Below are positions 1-9,777 of a stretch of 10,426 nt of DNA, piece by piece (the stretch's first letter is position 1; each line of letters begins with the position of its first letter). The position numbers were made by a program, and so were the translations under genes. The stretch is from the NCBI GenBank assembly GCA_001898095.1, contig MKSH01000066.1:5768-16193 (forward strand). Direction: 5' to 3'. The notes beneath the pieces were generated by a model. It was not told the DNA's origin, made no database searches, and saw only the letters and a list, made by a program, of their open reading frames with translations. The DNA is from Solirubrobacterales bacterium 70-9 (lineage in GTDB: Bacteria > Actinomycetota > Thermoleophilia > Solirubrobacterales > 70-9).

Positions 1-235
1 CGCTCGCGACGAGGATCGCCGCGACGACGCCGGCGAGCGCGATCCCGCCGCCGCCGAACACCCCGATCTGCCCCCGCGGACCGAGCTCCTCGAGCCCGTC
101 CTGGACCGGCCAGATGACCCGCTCGCGCAGGAACCAGGCGACGTCTTCGGTGCGCGGCCGGCCGTGATCACCCCAGAGATCCACGGTCCGCTGGATAACG
201 CGGTCCTTAGGGGAATCTTTCTGTGCCTCGTCCAT
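1..235 (-). CDS. Unrecognised membrane protein, N-terminal part only (3' end outside window)
   Basis: An ATG at 235-233 opens a frame that stays open for 78 codons to the window edge, so the C-terminus is missing. The visible protein starts MDEAQKDSPKDRVIQ, has a charged soluble stretch rich in Trp, Arg and Asp/Glu (residues 1-57), and then becomes glycine-rich and hydrophobic from about residue 59 (GGGGIALAGVVAAILVAS). This looks like the beginning of a transmembrane helix with the N-terminus probably cytoplasmic. The Shine-Dalgarno match is weak (AAGAG a few bases before the start). It lies on the same strand as the chaperone operon, but 571 non-coding bases separate it from clpB, so it is probably a separate transcription unit. 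I do not recognise the family and assign no function. That it is coding is supported by its codon bias and its soluble-then-hydrophobic layout. Confidence 0.6.
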   Translation of the reverse strand, partial: MDEAQKDSPKDRVIQRTVDLWGDHGRPRTEDVAWFLRERVIWPVQDGLEELGPRGQIGVFGGGGIALAGVVAAILVAS

Positions 236-279
236 CGCTCTTGCCGCAGTTTAAGAACATCCGCCGGGAAGTAGTTTCG

Positions 280-307
280 GCATTACAGCGCGGTTTCCTG
301 AATGCAA
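280..307 (-). promoter_or_regulatory. Weak candidate promoter for the gene at 1-235
   Basis: On the minus strand a TTGCAT (307-302) is followed after 16 nt by TAATGC (285-280), about 45 nt before the ATG at 235. Both boxes are poor matches to the sigma-70 consensus. A nearby AT-rich inverted repeat, TTAC-6 nt-GTAA (337-350), could be an operator or simply part of the same AT-rich patch. Confidence 0.25.
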
Positions 308-425
308 ACGCGTCTGTCCTCACGCCCTGCACATTTTTACGTATTTGTAACGTCAGAAGTGGGGAGGAGCCGGGAGGGGGTCGGGGGTCGGCGACGGGAC
401 GGCGAGAGGCGGAGAAAGGACGAGG

Positions 426-533
426 TAAGGGACCCGGCCCTCTCGTAGGCGGTCCTGGCAGGCTGTGACCGCCTACGAGAGGGCCGGGTCGCGGGGGAGA
501 GGGGCGAGGGCGCGGGTCCCGTGCGGGTCGCGG
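426..533 (-). repeat. Dispersed repeat family R2, copy A, with a 24-bp perfect hairpin
   Basis: Read on the minus strand, about 105 nt here resemble 9105-9206 on the plus strand. The match begins at an ACCCGCACGGG block, passes through a CCCTCGCC/CCTCTCC pyrimidine-rich stretch and ends in a hairpin. In this copy the hairpin has perfect 24-bp arms (431-454 and 467-490) with a 12-nt loop. The conserved core of the arm is GGCCCTCTCGTAGGCGG and the loop shares CAGCCTG with the other copy. There is no T-run after the stem, so it is not a classical intrinsic terminator. Alignment was by eye. Confidence 0.8.
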
Positions 534-567
534 CGGAGGTCCGTGACGATCTGCGCGGGTCCGGTGC

Positions 568-594
568 GGGACTCCACGTCCCTTGAGGAGTCCC
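568..594. repeat. Short inverted repeat GGGACTCC / GGAGTCCC
   Basis: Eight-base perfect arms at 568-575 and 587-594 are separated by 11 nt. It directly abuts the larger palindrome at 599-646. It is short enough to be chance in GC-rich DNA, but it sits in a run of larger palindromes. Confidence 0.45.
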
Positions 595-598
595 GGAT

Positions 599-646
599 GC
601 GCTGCGTGGATCGACCGTGCCATGGCAAGGTCGATCCACGCAGCGC
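599..646. repeat. 48-bp near-perfect palindrome
   Basis: The outer arms GCGCTGCGTGGATCGACC (599-616) and its exact complement (629-646) are perfect over 18 bp. The centre TGCCATGGCA (618-627) is itself a perfect palindrome. Only the pair 617/628 (G and A) fails, so 23 of 24 pairs match with no loop. A molecule this symmetrical could extrude as a cruciform or form a very stable RNA hairpin. I see no second copy in the window. Confidence 0.85.
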
Positions 647-665
647 GAATCTCGGCCCCGGATCC

Positions 666-717
666 GGCCCCTGCATGAGTTGACCACACCCTGGTGTGGT
701 CAACTCATGCAGGGGCC
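666..717. repeat. 52-bp perfect palindrome with 2-nt centre
   Basis: Arms of 25 bp at 666-690 and 693-717 are perfect complements, separated by only two bases (CT). The inner half of the arm, GCATGAGTTGACCACACC, is less GC-rich than the flanks, so this is not just low-complexity GC. It is the second inverted repeat met after the clpB stop codon, and it may terminate or protect the chaperone transcript. It has no poly-T tract on the minus-strand side. Confidence 0.9.
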
Positions 718-737
718 CCAGATCTGCGCCAGAACCC

Positions 738-796
738 GCGCACTTCCCCCGGAATCCTCGCGTCCCCGGCCGCCGGGGCCCCGAAGTGCGCCGTCC
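738..796 (-). repeat. Dispersed repeat family R1, copy A, just after clpB
   Basis: This element of about 60 bp is bounded by the inverted termini GCGCACTTC (738-746) and GAAGTGCGC (783-791). Reverse-complemented, it matches 8861-8920 at about 51 of 60 aligned positions with one 1-base gap (hand count). It starts 10 nt after the clpB stop codon. In the direction of transcription it reads GGACGGCGCACTTC first, exactly as the other copy does behind the plus-strand gene at 7609-8793. A small inner stem CCCCGG-3 nt-CCGGGG is present in this copy. Confidence 0.8.
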
Positions 797-806
797 CGCG
801 CCGGCC

Positions 807-3392
<2,586 letters not shown>

Positions 3393-3722
3393 CTAGACCT
3401 TCTTCCTTCCTTCCAGCTCTTCCACTCTCTCCTTCAACTTTTCGACCTGCTCTTCCAGCGCCAGGACGGTCTCGACACCCATCAGGTTCAGTCCCTGGTG
3501 CGTCATCTCCTGGATTCGGCGCAGGCGTTCGACGTCGCGCCGGCTGTAGAGCCGCGTGTTTTTCGGCGAGCGCTTGGGGGCGATCAGGCCGCGCGTCTCG
3601 TACATCCGCAGCGTCTGCGGGTGCATCTCGGCGAGTTCCGCGGCGACCGAGATCATGAAGACCCCTTGCTCGTCATCGAAGGTCGCGTTCACTTTCGTCA
3701 CCTGTCTGCGGTAGGTCGGCAT
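3393..3722 (-). CDS. hspR: HspR, MerR-family heat-shock repressor
   Basis: This 109-residue protein has a MerR-type winged helix: helix-turn-helix around 26-42 ([17 protein letters not shown]) and a wing plus second helix at about 44-68 ([22 protein letters not shown]). A C-terminal heptad coiled coil (about 83-105) is the likely dimer interface. The phrase [19 protein letters not shown] and the position after dnaJ are typical of HspR. In other actinobacteria HspR represses its own dnaK operon, with DnaK as co-repressor, by binding HAIR inverted repeats. The start ATG overlaps the dnaJ stop by one base (TGATG) and is preceded by a GGCGGGGG-type ribosome binding site. No cysteine metal or redox motif is present, unlike metal-sensing MerR proteins. 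The operator it uses here may be atypical (see the dnaK promoter entries). Confidence 0.93.
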   Translation of the reverse strand: MPTYRRQVTKVNATFDDEQGVFMISVAAELAEMHPQTLRMYETRGLIAPKRSPKNTRLYSRRDVERLRRIQEMTHQGLNLMGVETVLALEEQVEKLKERVEELEGRKKV

Positions 3723-4846
3723 CAGACCCCCGCCTTGCGCAGCAGCTCGGCGCGCGGGTCGTGCCCGTTCAGCGCCGTGGCCAGCTCGTCGACGGCCTTC
3801 TGCTGCTCCTCGTTCAGATCTTTCGGCACCTCGATCTCGAGCCGGTAACGGATGTCACCCTTGCCCTTGCCTTTCCCCTTCGGGGCGCCCTCGCCGCGCA
3901 GGCGCTGGATCGCCCCGTGTCTGGTCCCCGGCGCGACCTTGATCTTCTTCGTGCCGGCCAGCGTCGGCACCTCGATCGTGCCGCCGCGGACCGCCTCCGG
4001 GATCGTGATCGGCACCGTCACCTCGAGGTTGCCGTCGTCGAGCCGGCGGAAGACCGGCGACGCGGCCACCCGCGTGGTCACGTAGAGGTCGCCATTCGGG
4101 CCGCCGCGCGGTCCCGCCTCGCCCTTGCCGGCGAGCCGGATGCGGGTGCCGTCCTTCACTCCGGCGGGGATGTTCGCCTTGATCCGCTTGTTCTGCTGGG
4201 TCAGGCCGGAGCCGTTGCAGGTCGGGCAGGGGTTCTCGATGATCTCGCCGGCGCCGCCGCACTGCGGGCAGGGCTGGCTGATCGAGAAGAAGCCCTGGTT
4301 CTGGGGATCGATGCCGCGGCCTTCGCAGCGCGGGCAGGTGACCGGCGCCGTGCCGGGTGCCGCGCCGGAGCCGTGGCAGGTCTCGCAGCGCTCCGCCTTC
4401 GGCACGGTGATGCTGATCTGCGTCCCGTTGATCGCTTCGTCGAAGCTCAGCGGGACCTCGGTCTCGAGATCCCGCCCGCGGACCGCCTGCGGCTTGCCGC
4501 GACCGCCGCCGCCGCGGTTGAAGATGCCGCCGAGGATGTCGCCGAAGTCGGCGCCGAAGCTGCCCGCCTGGGCGCCGCCCCCACCGAAGGGGTTGCCGCC
4601 GCCGAACGGGTTGCCGCCTGCGCCGAACCCACCGAAGGCCGGCCCCGCGTCGTACTCCTTGCGCTTCTCCGGGTCGGAGAGGACGTCGTGCGCGGCCGAG
4701 ACCTCCTTGAACTTTTCCTCGGCCTCTTTGTCGCCGGGGTTGCGGTCAGGGTGGTACTGGCGCGCCAGCTTGCGGTACGCCTTCTTGATCTCGTCCTCGC
4801 TCGCGTCCTTGCCGACGCCGAGGGTCTTGTAAAGCTCGTCTGCCAC
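3722..4846 (-). CDS. dnaJ: DnaJ, Hsp40 co-chaperone with zinc fingers
   Basis: The 374-residue, full type-I DnaJ has a J-domain (about 4-67) with HPD at 32-34, the motif that triggers DnaK ATP hydrolysis. A Gly/Phe-rich region (about 68-115) repeats the unit NPFGGG. Four CxxCxGxG motifs at 154-161 (CETCHGSG), 171-178 (CPRCEGRG), 193-200 (CPQCGGAG) and 207-214 (CPTCNGSG) bind two zinc ions. Substrate-binding beta domains follow to the end. It delivers unfolded clients to DnaK in the cytoplasm. The start codon is GTG at 4846-4844 with GAGAG upstream; an ATG is not available at the right place, and the N-terminus [11 protein letters not shown] fits the family. It follows grpE after 33 nt of purine-rich message and overlaps hspR by one base. 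Only one dnaJ is present here; actinobacteria often carry a second one elsewhere. Confidence 0.97.
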   Translation of the reverse strand: MADELYKTLGVGKDASEDEIKKAYRKLARQYHPDRNPGDKEAEEKFKEVSAAHDVLSDPEKRKEYDAGPAFGGFGAGGNPFGGGNPFGGGGAQAGSFGADFGDILGGIFNRGGGGRGKPQAVRGRDLETEVPLSFDEAINGTQISITVPKAERCETCHGSGAAPGTAPVTCPRCEGRGIDPQNQGFFSISQPCPQCGGAGEIIENPCPTCNGSGLTQQNKRIKANIPAGVKDGTRIRLAGKGEAGPRGGPNGDLYVTTRVAASPVFRRLDDGNLEVTVPITIPEAVRGGTIEVPTLAGTKKIKVAPGTRHGAIQRLRGEGAPKGKGKGKGDIRYRLEIEVPKDLNEEQQKAVDELATALNGHDPRAELLRKAGV

Positions 4847-4879
4847 TTCTCTCGTCTCTTCCGTCTTCTTCTGCGTCCT

Positions 4880-5464
4880 CTAGGAGGCCACCACGACCCG
4901 CGCGGGACGGATCAGGTGCCCGTCGAACTGGTAGCCCTTCTGCATCACTTCGACGACGACGCCGGCCTCGGCGCCCTCGACCTGGACCATCGAGAGGGCC
5001 TCGTGCTGGTTCGGGTCGAACTTCTCGCCCTTCGGATCGACCACGGCGACGCCGGCGCTCGCCAGTGCCCGGGTCAGGTCGCGGTAGGTGAGGAGCCAGC
5101 CCTGCTTGGTCGCGTCGGCCTCGTCGCTCGGGTCGGCGTCGCCGTCGATCCCGGCATGTTCGAGCGCCCGCTCGAAGCTTTCGACCACCGGCAGGAACCC
5201 GCGCACGACCTCGGCCTTGCCGCGCAGCGCCGCGGCCTGGACCTCGGCTGCCATCCGCTTGCGGTAGTTCTCGAAATCGGCCTGGGCCCGGCGGGCGATG
5301 TCCAGGTACTCGTCCCGTTTCGCCTCGGCCTCGGCCAGCAGCTGGGCCAGGTCCTGCTCGACCTGCTCCTGCTCCTGTGGCTCGGCCTGGGGAGTCTCCG
5401 CGGCGGCCGGCTCGACCGGCGCGCTCTCGGGCGCGCCGGCCTGACTCTCCGGTCGGTCGTTCAT
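4880..5464 (-). CDS. grpE: GrpE, nucleotide exchange factor for DnaK
   Basis: This 194-residue protein opens with a disordered Glu/Pro/Ala-rich tail (1-35). A long helical region (about 36-105) follows, containing DFENYRKR (63-70), the dimerising coiled coil of GrpE. The C-terminal beta-wing domain carries the family signature GEKFDPNQHEAL (146-157) and the terminal GYQFDGHLIRPARVVV (177-192). It releases ADP from DnaK so that a new ATP can bind. Its ATG directly abuts the dnaK stop codon (TAGATG), so translation is likely coupled and stoichiometry with DnaK set at that junction. A 10-residue acidic insert with Asp/Glu and Ser (about 107-118, DGDADPSDEADA) lies between the helix and the wing. 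In other bacteria the long helices act as a thermosensor; that is family knowledge, not visible here. Confidence 0.96.
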   Translation of the reverse strand: MNDRPESQAGAPESAPVEPAAAETPQAEPQEQEQVEQDLAQLLAEAEAKRDEYLDIARRAQADFENYRKRMAAEVQAAALRGKAEVVRGFLPVVESFERALEHAGIDGDADPSDEADATKQGWLLTYRDLTRALASAGVAVVDPKGEKFDPNQHEALSMVQVEGAEAGVVVEVMQKGYQFDGHLIRPARVVVAS

Positions 5465-7360
<1,896 letters not shown>

Positions 7361-7368
7361 TTTTGCTG

Positions 7369-7376
7369 CTCCCTCC
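7369..7376 (-). promoter_or_regulatory. Ribosome binding site of dnaK
   Basis: GGAGGGAG on the minus strand lies 8 nt before the GTG start at 7360. It fixes the start codon choice, because no ATG is available at the conserved N-terminus. Confidence 0.8.
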
Positions 7377-7390
7377 AGGGGTTTCGTTGT

Positions 7391-7410
7391 CTAAGCCTAA
7401 GAAATCTAAG
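7391..7410 (-). promoter_or_regulatory. Candidate operator: three CTTAG direct repeats in the dnaK leader
   Basis: On the minus strand CTTAG occurs three times (7410-7406, 7401-7397, 7395-7391) within 20 bases. This is immediately downstream of the -10 box and covers the expected transcription start (about 7408). A bound protein here would block initiation. The canonical HspR site (CTTGAGT, 7 nt, ACTCAAG) is not present. The repeats resemble only a shortened CTTGAG half-site, so assigning them to HspR is inference. Confidence 0.4.
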
Positions 7411-7414
7411 TGCC

Positions 7415-7443
7415 AGTATGGCAGATCTTCTGCCCGGTCTCAA
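7415..7443 (-). promoter_or_regulatory. Promoter of the dnaK operon
   Basis: On the minus strand TTGAGA (7443-7438) and CATACT (7420-7415) are separated by exactly 17 nt, and the -10 is preceded by TGC, an extended -10 feature. The predicted start is near 7408, giving a leader of about 48 nt to the GTG at 7360. The -35 is part of CTTGAGA (7444-7438), which matches six of seven bases of a HAIR half-site. The -10 lies inside the small inverted repeat TGCC-5 nt-GGCA (7411-7423). Both could be contacts for the repressor. Confidence 0.65.
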
Positions 7444-7479
7444 GGCGATCCGCGAACTTTCCGCCAGCCCACCCCGTGC

Positions 7480-7518
7480 GTTCGCAGAAATGGCCGGATA
7501 GCGGCCAAAACTGCGAAC
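7480..7518. repeat. Interrupted palindrome GTTCGCAG ... CTGCGAAC in the divergent spacer
   Basis: Outer arms of 8 bp (7480-7487 and 7511-7518) and inner arms of 6 bp (TGGCCG 7491-7496, CGGCCA 7502-7507) are separated by a symmetrical AAA/AAA internal loop. It lies upstream of the dnaK -35 box, between the two divergent genes, so it could serve either as an operator or as structure in the leader of the plus-strand gene. The outer arm sequence (GCGTTCGCA, AACTGCGAAC) recurs in the palindrome at 8808-8856, just after the same plus-strand gene. Confidence 0.65.
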
Positions 7519-7575
7519 TCAGCCGCCGGGTGGGTAAGTTGGGGAAGGGCAACGAGGCGGGAGGGCCTCGCAAAC

Positions 7576-7606
7576 CGGTCCGGGAGGACCGCCGATCAGG
7601 AGGAAG
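7576..7606 (+). promoter_or_regulatory. Leader hairpin and strong ribosome binding site of the gene at 7609
   Basis: CGGTCC (7576-7581) and GGACCG (7586-7591) form a 6-bp stem with a GGGA loop. AGGAGGAAG (7598-7606) follows, with GGAGG ending 5 nt before the TTG start at 7609. The strong Shine-Dalgarno decides the TTG start. The hairpin leaves the ribosome binding site free and may simply stabilise the leader. Confidence 0.6.
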
Positions 7607-7608
7607 AC

Positions 7609-8793
7609 TTGAACCACGCCCATCTGCGCCCGCGCCTTGCCGTGCCGGTGCTGCTCGGAGCCGCGCTGCTGGCGGCGCTGGTGCTCGCCGTCGCCGGGAG
7701 CGCGACCGCGAAGCCGAAGAAGACCGCCGCGCCGCCGCCGACCGAAGTCAAGGTGATGACCCGCAACCTCTACCTCGGCGCCGACCTGACGCCGGCGATC
7801 CAGGCGAAAGGCGTCGCCGCCTTCACCGAGGCGACCGGCGAGATCCTGCGCCAGGTGACCGCCAACGACTTCCCGGTGCGGGCCAAAGGCCTGGCCCAGG
7901 AGATCATCAAGAAGGACCCCGACCTGGTCGGGCTGCAGGAGGTCGCCGAGTGGCGCACCGGCCCGCCCAGCCTCGAACCGCTGCTCGGCGGCTCGCTGCC
8001 GAAGGCGACCACGGTTCGCTACGACTACCTGACCGAACTGCTGAAGGAACTGAACAAGGGCAAGCAGCGCTACAAGGCGGTCGTCGTCAACCCGGAGTTC
8101 GACTTCGAAGCGCCCGCCGACGAGAACGGCGTCCCCGGCGACGGCCCCAACCAGCTGATCGCCAACGCCGAGATCAACGGCAGGCTGACGATGCGCGACG
8201 TGATCCTCGCCAAGGTCGGCGGCGAAGTGAAGGTCTCACAGCCGAGGAAGGGCCACTACAAGAGCCTCTACTCGGTGGAACTCTCGGGCGCCACGGTGAC
8301 CGTGGTCCGCGGCTGGGCCTCGATCGACGCCACGGTGCGCGGCTCGGCCCCGTTCCACTTCGTCGACACCCACCTCGAATCGTTCGACCCGCAGACGGTG
8401 GTGCCGAGCATCCGCGCCCAGCAGGCGGCCGAACTGGTGGCGCCGAACGGGCCGCTGACCAACCCCCTGCCGACGATCCTGGTCGGTGACCTGAACTCGG
8501 ACACCAAGACCGCGGTCCAGCCCGGCGACGGCCAGGCCTACGAAACGCTGGTCAAGGCCGGGATGCGCGAACGCAGCACCTACAAGCCGCTCGGCTGCTG
8601 CCTCCAGACCGCGCTCCTCCCGGTAGGCGACGGCGGCGGAGTCGCCCAGTTCGACCACAAGGTCGACCACATCATGACCCGCGACCCGAAGCAGGTGAAG
8701 GAGGTCAACTCCTCCGTCACCGGCCGCAGTCCCCAGAACGGCTTCTGGGACTCGGACCACGCCGGCCTCTTCAGCACCCTGAAGATCTACTGA
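7609..8793 (+). CDS. Secreted endonuclease/exonuclease/phosphatase (EEP)-family hydrolase
   Basis: The TTG start at 7609 gives 394 residues and is chosen for the strong ribosome binding site and because it begins a classic signal peptide. That peptide has n-region NHAHLRPRL, hydrophobic core about 11-30 and likely cleavage after SATA (34). The frame is open further upstream, but there it runs antisense to dnaK. The EEP core shows the metal and catalytic motifs in order: MTRNLYLG (Asn53), LVGLQEV (Glu111), VDTHLES (Asp253, His255), LVGDLNSD (Asp294, Asn296), VDHI (Asp353, His354) and SDH (382-384). The family contains DNases, inositol-polyphosphate phosphatases and sphingomyelinases; export suggests an extracellular or cell-wall substrate, but nothing fixes it. 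Cys330-Cys331 are adjacent and could be oxidised. It diverges from dnaK and is followed by a palindrome 15 nt after the stop. I see no convincing promoter of its own. Confidence 0.88.
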   Translation: MNHAHLRPRLAVPVLLGAALLAALVLAVAGSATAKPKKTAAPPPTEVKVMTRNLYLGADLTPAIQAKGVAAFTEATGEILRQVTANDFPVRAKGLAQEIIKKDPDLVGLQEVAEWRTGPPSLEPLLGGSLPKATTVRYDYLTELLKELNKGKQRYKAVVVNPEFDFEAPADENGVPGDGPNQLIANAEINGRLTMRDVILAKVGGEVKVSQPRKGHYKSLYSVELSGATVTVVRGWASIDATVRGSAPFHFVDTHLESFDPQTVVPSIRAQQAAELVAPNGPLTNPLPTILVGDLNSDTKTAVQPGDGQAYETLVKAGMRERSTYKPLGCCLQTALLPVGDGGGVAQFDHKVDHIMTRDPKQVKEVNSSVTGRSPQNGFWDSDHAGLFSTLKIY

Positions 8794-8807
8794 CCCCGCC
8801 CCGCCGC

Positions 8808-8856
8808 CTGGCGTTCGCACTTTCCCGTAGCTGGTACGGGGAACTGCGAACGCCAG
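8808..8856 (+). repeat. Palindrome after the EEP gene, possible terminator
   Basis: Arms of 22 bp (8808-8829 and 8835-8856) pair at 20 of 22 positions around a 5-nt loop, starting 15 nt after the stop codon at 8793. The outer arm is CTGGCGTTCGCAC. The position fits a 3'-end hairpin that terminates or protects the EEP transcript, but no T-tract follows. It shares its GCGTTCGCA / AACTGCGAAC arms with the palindrome at 7480-7518. Confidence 0.75.
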
Positions 8857-8860
8857 CGGG

Positions 8861-8920
8861 GGACGGCGCACTTCGAGGCGCCGGCGGCCCAGGACGTGAG
8901 GCTTTCGCAGGGAAGTGCGC
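8861..8920 (+). repeat. Dispersed repeat family R1, copy B
   Basis: Termini GCGCACTTC (8866-8874) and GAAGTGCGC (8912-8920) bound an element that matches 738-796 in the opposite orientation at about 51 of 60 positions (hand count). GGAC precedes the left terminus in both, and the middle GGCCGCCGG is conserved on the reverse strand. Relative to the gene it follows, its orientation is the same as that of the copy behind clpB. Confidence 0.8.
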
Positions 8921-8977
8921 AGGTCCCATGCGCATCCGGGGAGAGACGTCGCGCCTCCACAACGCCCTCAGGTTGAC

Positions 8978-9015
8978 GGGCCGAAAACATGCCCTATAGG
9001 AGGTGTTTTCGACCC
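8978..9015. repeat. Imperfect hairpin with CGAAAACA / TGTTTTCG arms
   Basis: CGAAAACA (8982-8989) pairs with TGTTTTCG (9004-9011), extended outward by GGG/CCC (8978-8980 and 9013-9015) after one mismatch. The centre carries the self-complementary CCTATAGG (8993-9000). The A and T runs at the stem base are unusual for this GC-rich DNA. Because the T-run is inside the stem on both strands, this could act as a bidirectional terminator between the convergent genes; that is inference. Confidence 0.55.
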
Positions 9016-9104
9016 ATCAATATTTGGCCTGTCACAGAAGGCTGCGTTCGTGGCGTCTTCCCTCCGTAAACGTGACGTTGCCGACGCCTTCGCCACGCAC
9101 TCTC

Positions 9105-9206
9105 CCGAGACCCGCACGGGTTGCGCACCCTCGCCCTCTCCCCAAGGGTCGGCCCTCTCGTAGGCGGCCTCAGCCTGTCCGGGCCGCCAACGAGAGGGCC
9201 GCGTCC
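9105..9206 (+). repeat. Dispersed repeat family R2, copy B, with hairpin
   Basis: This is the inverted counterpart of 426-533. It shares the ACCCGCACGGG block (9109-9119), a pyrimidine-rich CCCTCGCCCTCTCC stretch and a hairpin. The stem arms are 9150-9169 and 9182-9201 (20 bp with one mismatch), and the loop is 12 nt, the same length as in the other copy, sharing CAGCCTG. One stem pair is T:A in copy A (read in the same sense) and C:G here. Confidence 0.8.
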
Positions 9207-9271
9207 CTCGTCGTCCCTCGCACGCCTGCCGCTGGACGCGACGCCGCCGCGTCCCCCGCCAATCCTTCACT

Positions 9272-9296
9272 CACCCAACAAGGCCCATCCGGGCCC
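9272..9296 (-). terminator. Weak candidate terminator of the cytochrome gene
   Basis: On the minus strand GGGCC-CGGAT-type sequence forms a 5-bp stem (9295-9291 with 9286-9282, loop of 4) followed by TTGTTGGG. The stem is short and the T-tract broken, so this is only suggestive. It lies 19 nt beyond the cytochrome stop codon. Confidence 0.3.
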
Positions 9297-9314
9297 GAAC
9301 CGCGAACGGGGCGT

Positions 9315-9728
9315 CTAGCCCTCGCCGGCGGTGGCGGCGACGAATTCGGCGACTTCTTTCTGCTGCGTTTCGTTGAGGATGCCGGGCGGCATGCGGCCCG
9401 GCGTGTTGCTGTCGACGCCTTGCTTCTGGGCGTTGATCACGCGCTGTTCGGTCGCTTTGATCGTCTTCGTGTCTTCCGGTTCGACCGGGCCGGTCGGGGC
9501 CAGAAGTTCGTCGAGGTCGGGACCGTAGTCGCCGTCGGTGCCCGCCGAGTAGAGCGTGTGGCAGGTGCCGCAGTTCGTCTCGAAGAGGGCCTGGCCCGCC
9601 TTCAGGTGCTGCGGGACCTTCATCGCACCGGTATTCGCATCGCCGCTGCCACGGAAGGCCAACCACGGGATGACCACCGCGAGGACGAAGACGAGGACCG
9701 CGAACGTGTAGAAGGTGCGCTTGCTCAT
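9315..9728 (-). CDS. Membrane-anchored class I c-type cytochrome
   Basis: The 137-residue protein has an N-terminal transmembrane anchor (about 7-24, FAVLVFVLAVVIPWLAF in its core) and then a periplasmic or extracytoplasmic haem domain. Haem is attached at CGTCH (53-57), with His57 as proximal ligand. Met113 in GRMPPG is the likely distal ligand, and the C-terminal helix (about 119-134) packs on the haem as in other single-haem class I cytochromes. It would carry electrons at the outer face of the membrane, but the partner cannot be told from this window because no oxidase or reductase genes adjoin it. The ATG at 9728 follows a poor ribosome binding site. A -10-like TAGTAT (9749-9744) lies just upstream without a clear -35. 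It is 49 nt downstream of the endonuclease III-like gene on the same strand, so co-transcription is possible. Confidence 0.88.
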   Translation of the reverse strand: MSKRTFYTFAVLVFVLAVVIPWLAFRGSGDANTGAMKVPQHLKAGQALFETNCGTCHTLYSAGTDGDYGPDLDELLAPTGPVEPEDTKTIKATEQRVINAQKQGVDSNTPGRMPPGILNETQQKEVAEFVAATAGEG

Positions 9729-9777
9729 GGAGAGGCGGCGCGGATACTAACTTGCGCCACCCCGGGAGGGGCTTCCG

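Larger units (their letters stand above)
236..806. other. Non-coding spacer with five inverted-repeat structures
   Basis: The 571 bases between clpB and the gene at 1-235 contain no frame that looks like a gene; the short open frames run straight through palindromes. The part nearest the left gene (about 240-360) is less GC-rich than its surroundings and may carry that gene's promoter. The rest (426-796) holds a succession of inverted repeats at 431-490, 568-594, 599-646, 666-717 and 738-796, each listed separately. Two of these belong to families that recur at 8861-9206. Confidence 0.7.
8794..9314. other. Repeat-rich spacer between convergent genes
   Basis: These 521 bases between the stop codons of the EEP gene (plus) and the cytochrome gene (minus) hold no convincing gene. 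They contain four inverted-repeat structures: 8808-8856, 8861-8920, 8978-9015 and 9105-9206. The second and fourth are copies of families also present at 738-796 and 426-533. The stretch around 8980-9070 is noticeably less GC-rich than the rest, with no recognisable RNA gene in it. The open frames crossing the region run through the palindromes and antisense to the cytochrome gene. Confidence 0.7.

Noticed and set aside
582..594. CTTGAGGAGT resembling part of an HspR HAIR site
   Set aside because: Only one half-site, located downstream of the operon and inside a GGGACTCC/GGAGTCCC inverted repeat; the 7-nt-spaced partner ACTCAAG is absent.
207..689. Minus-strand open frame of 160 codons across the first spacer
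   Set aside because: It runs through three inverted repeats and overlaps the start of the left gene. It is rich in Arg and Pro with no hydrophobic core, and it lacks a ribosome binding site.
426..796. CRISPR-like array in the first spacer
   Set aside because: The structures are different palindromes, not a single repeat alternating with equal-length spacers, and no cas genes are nearby.
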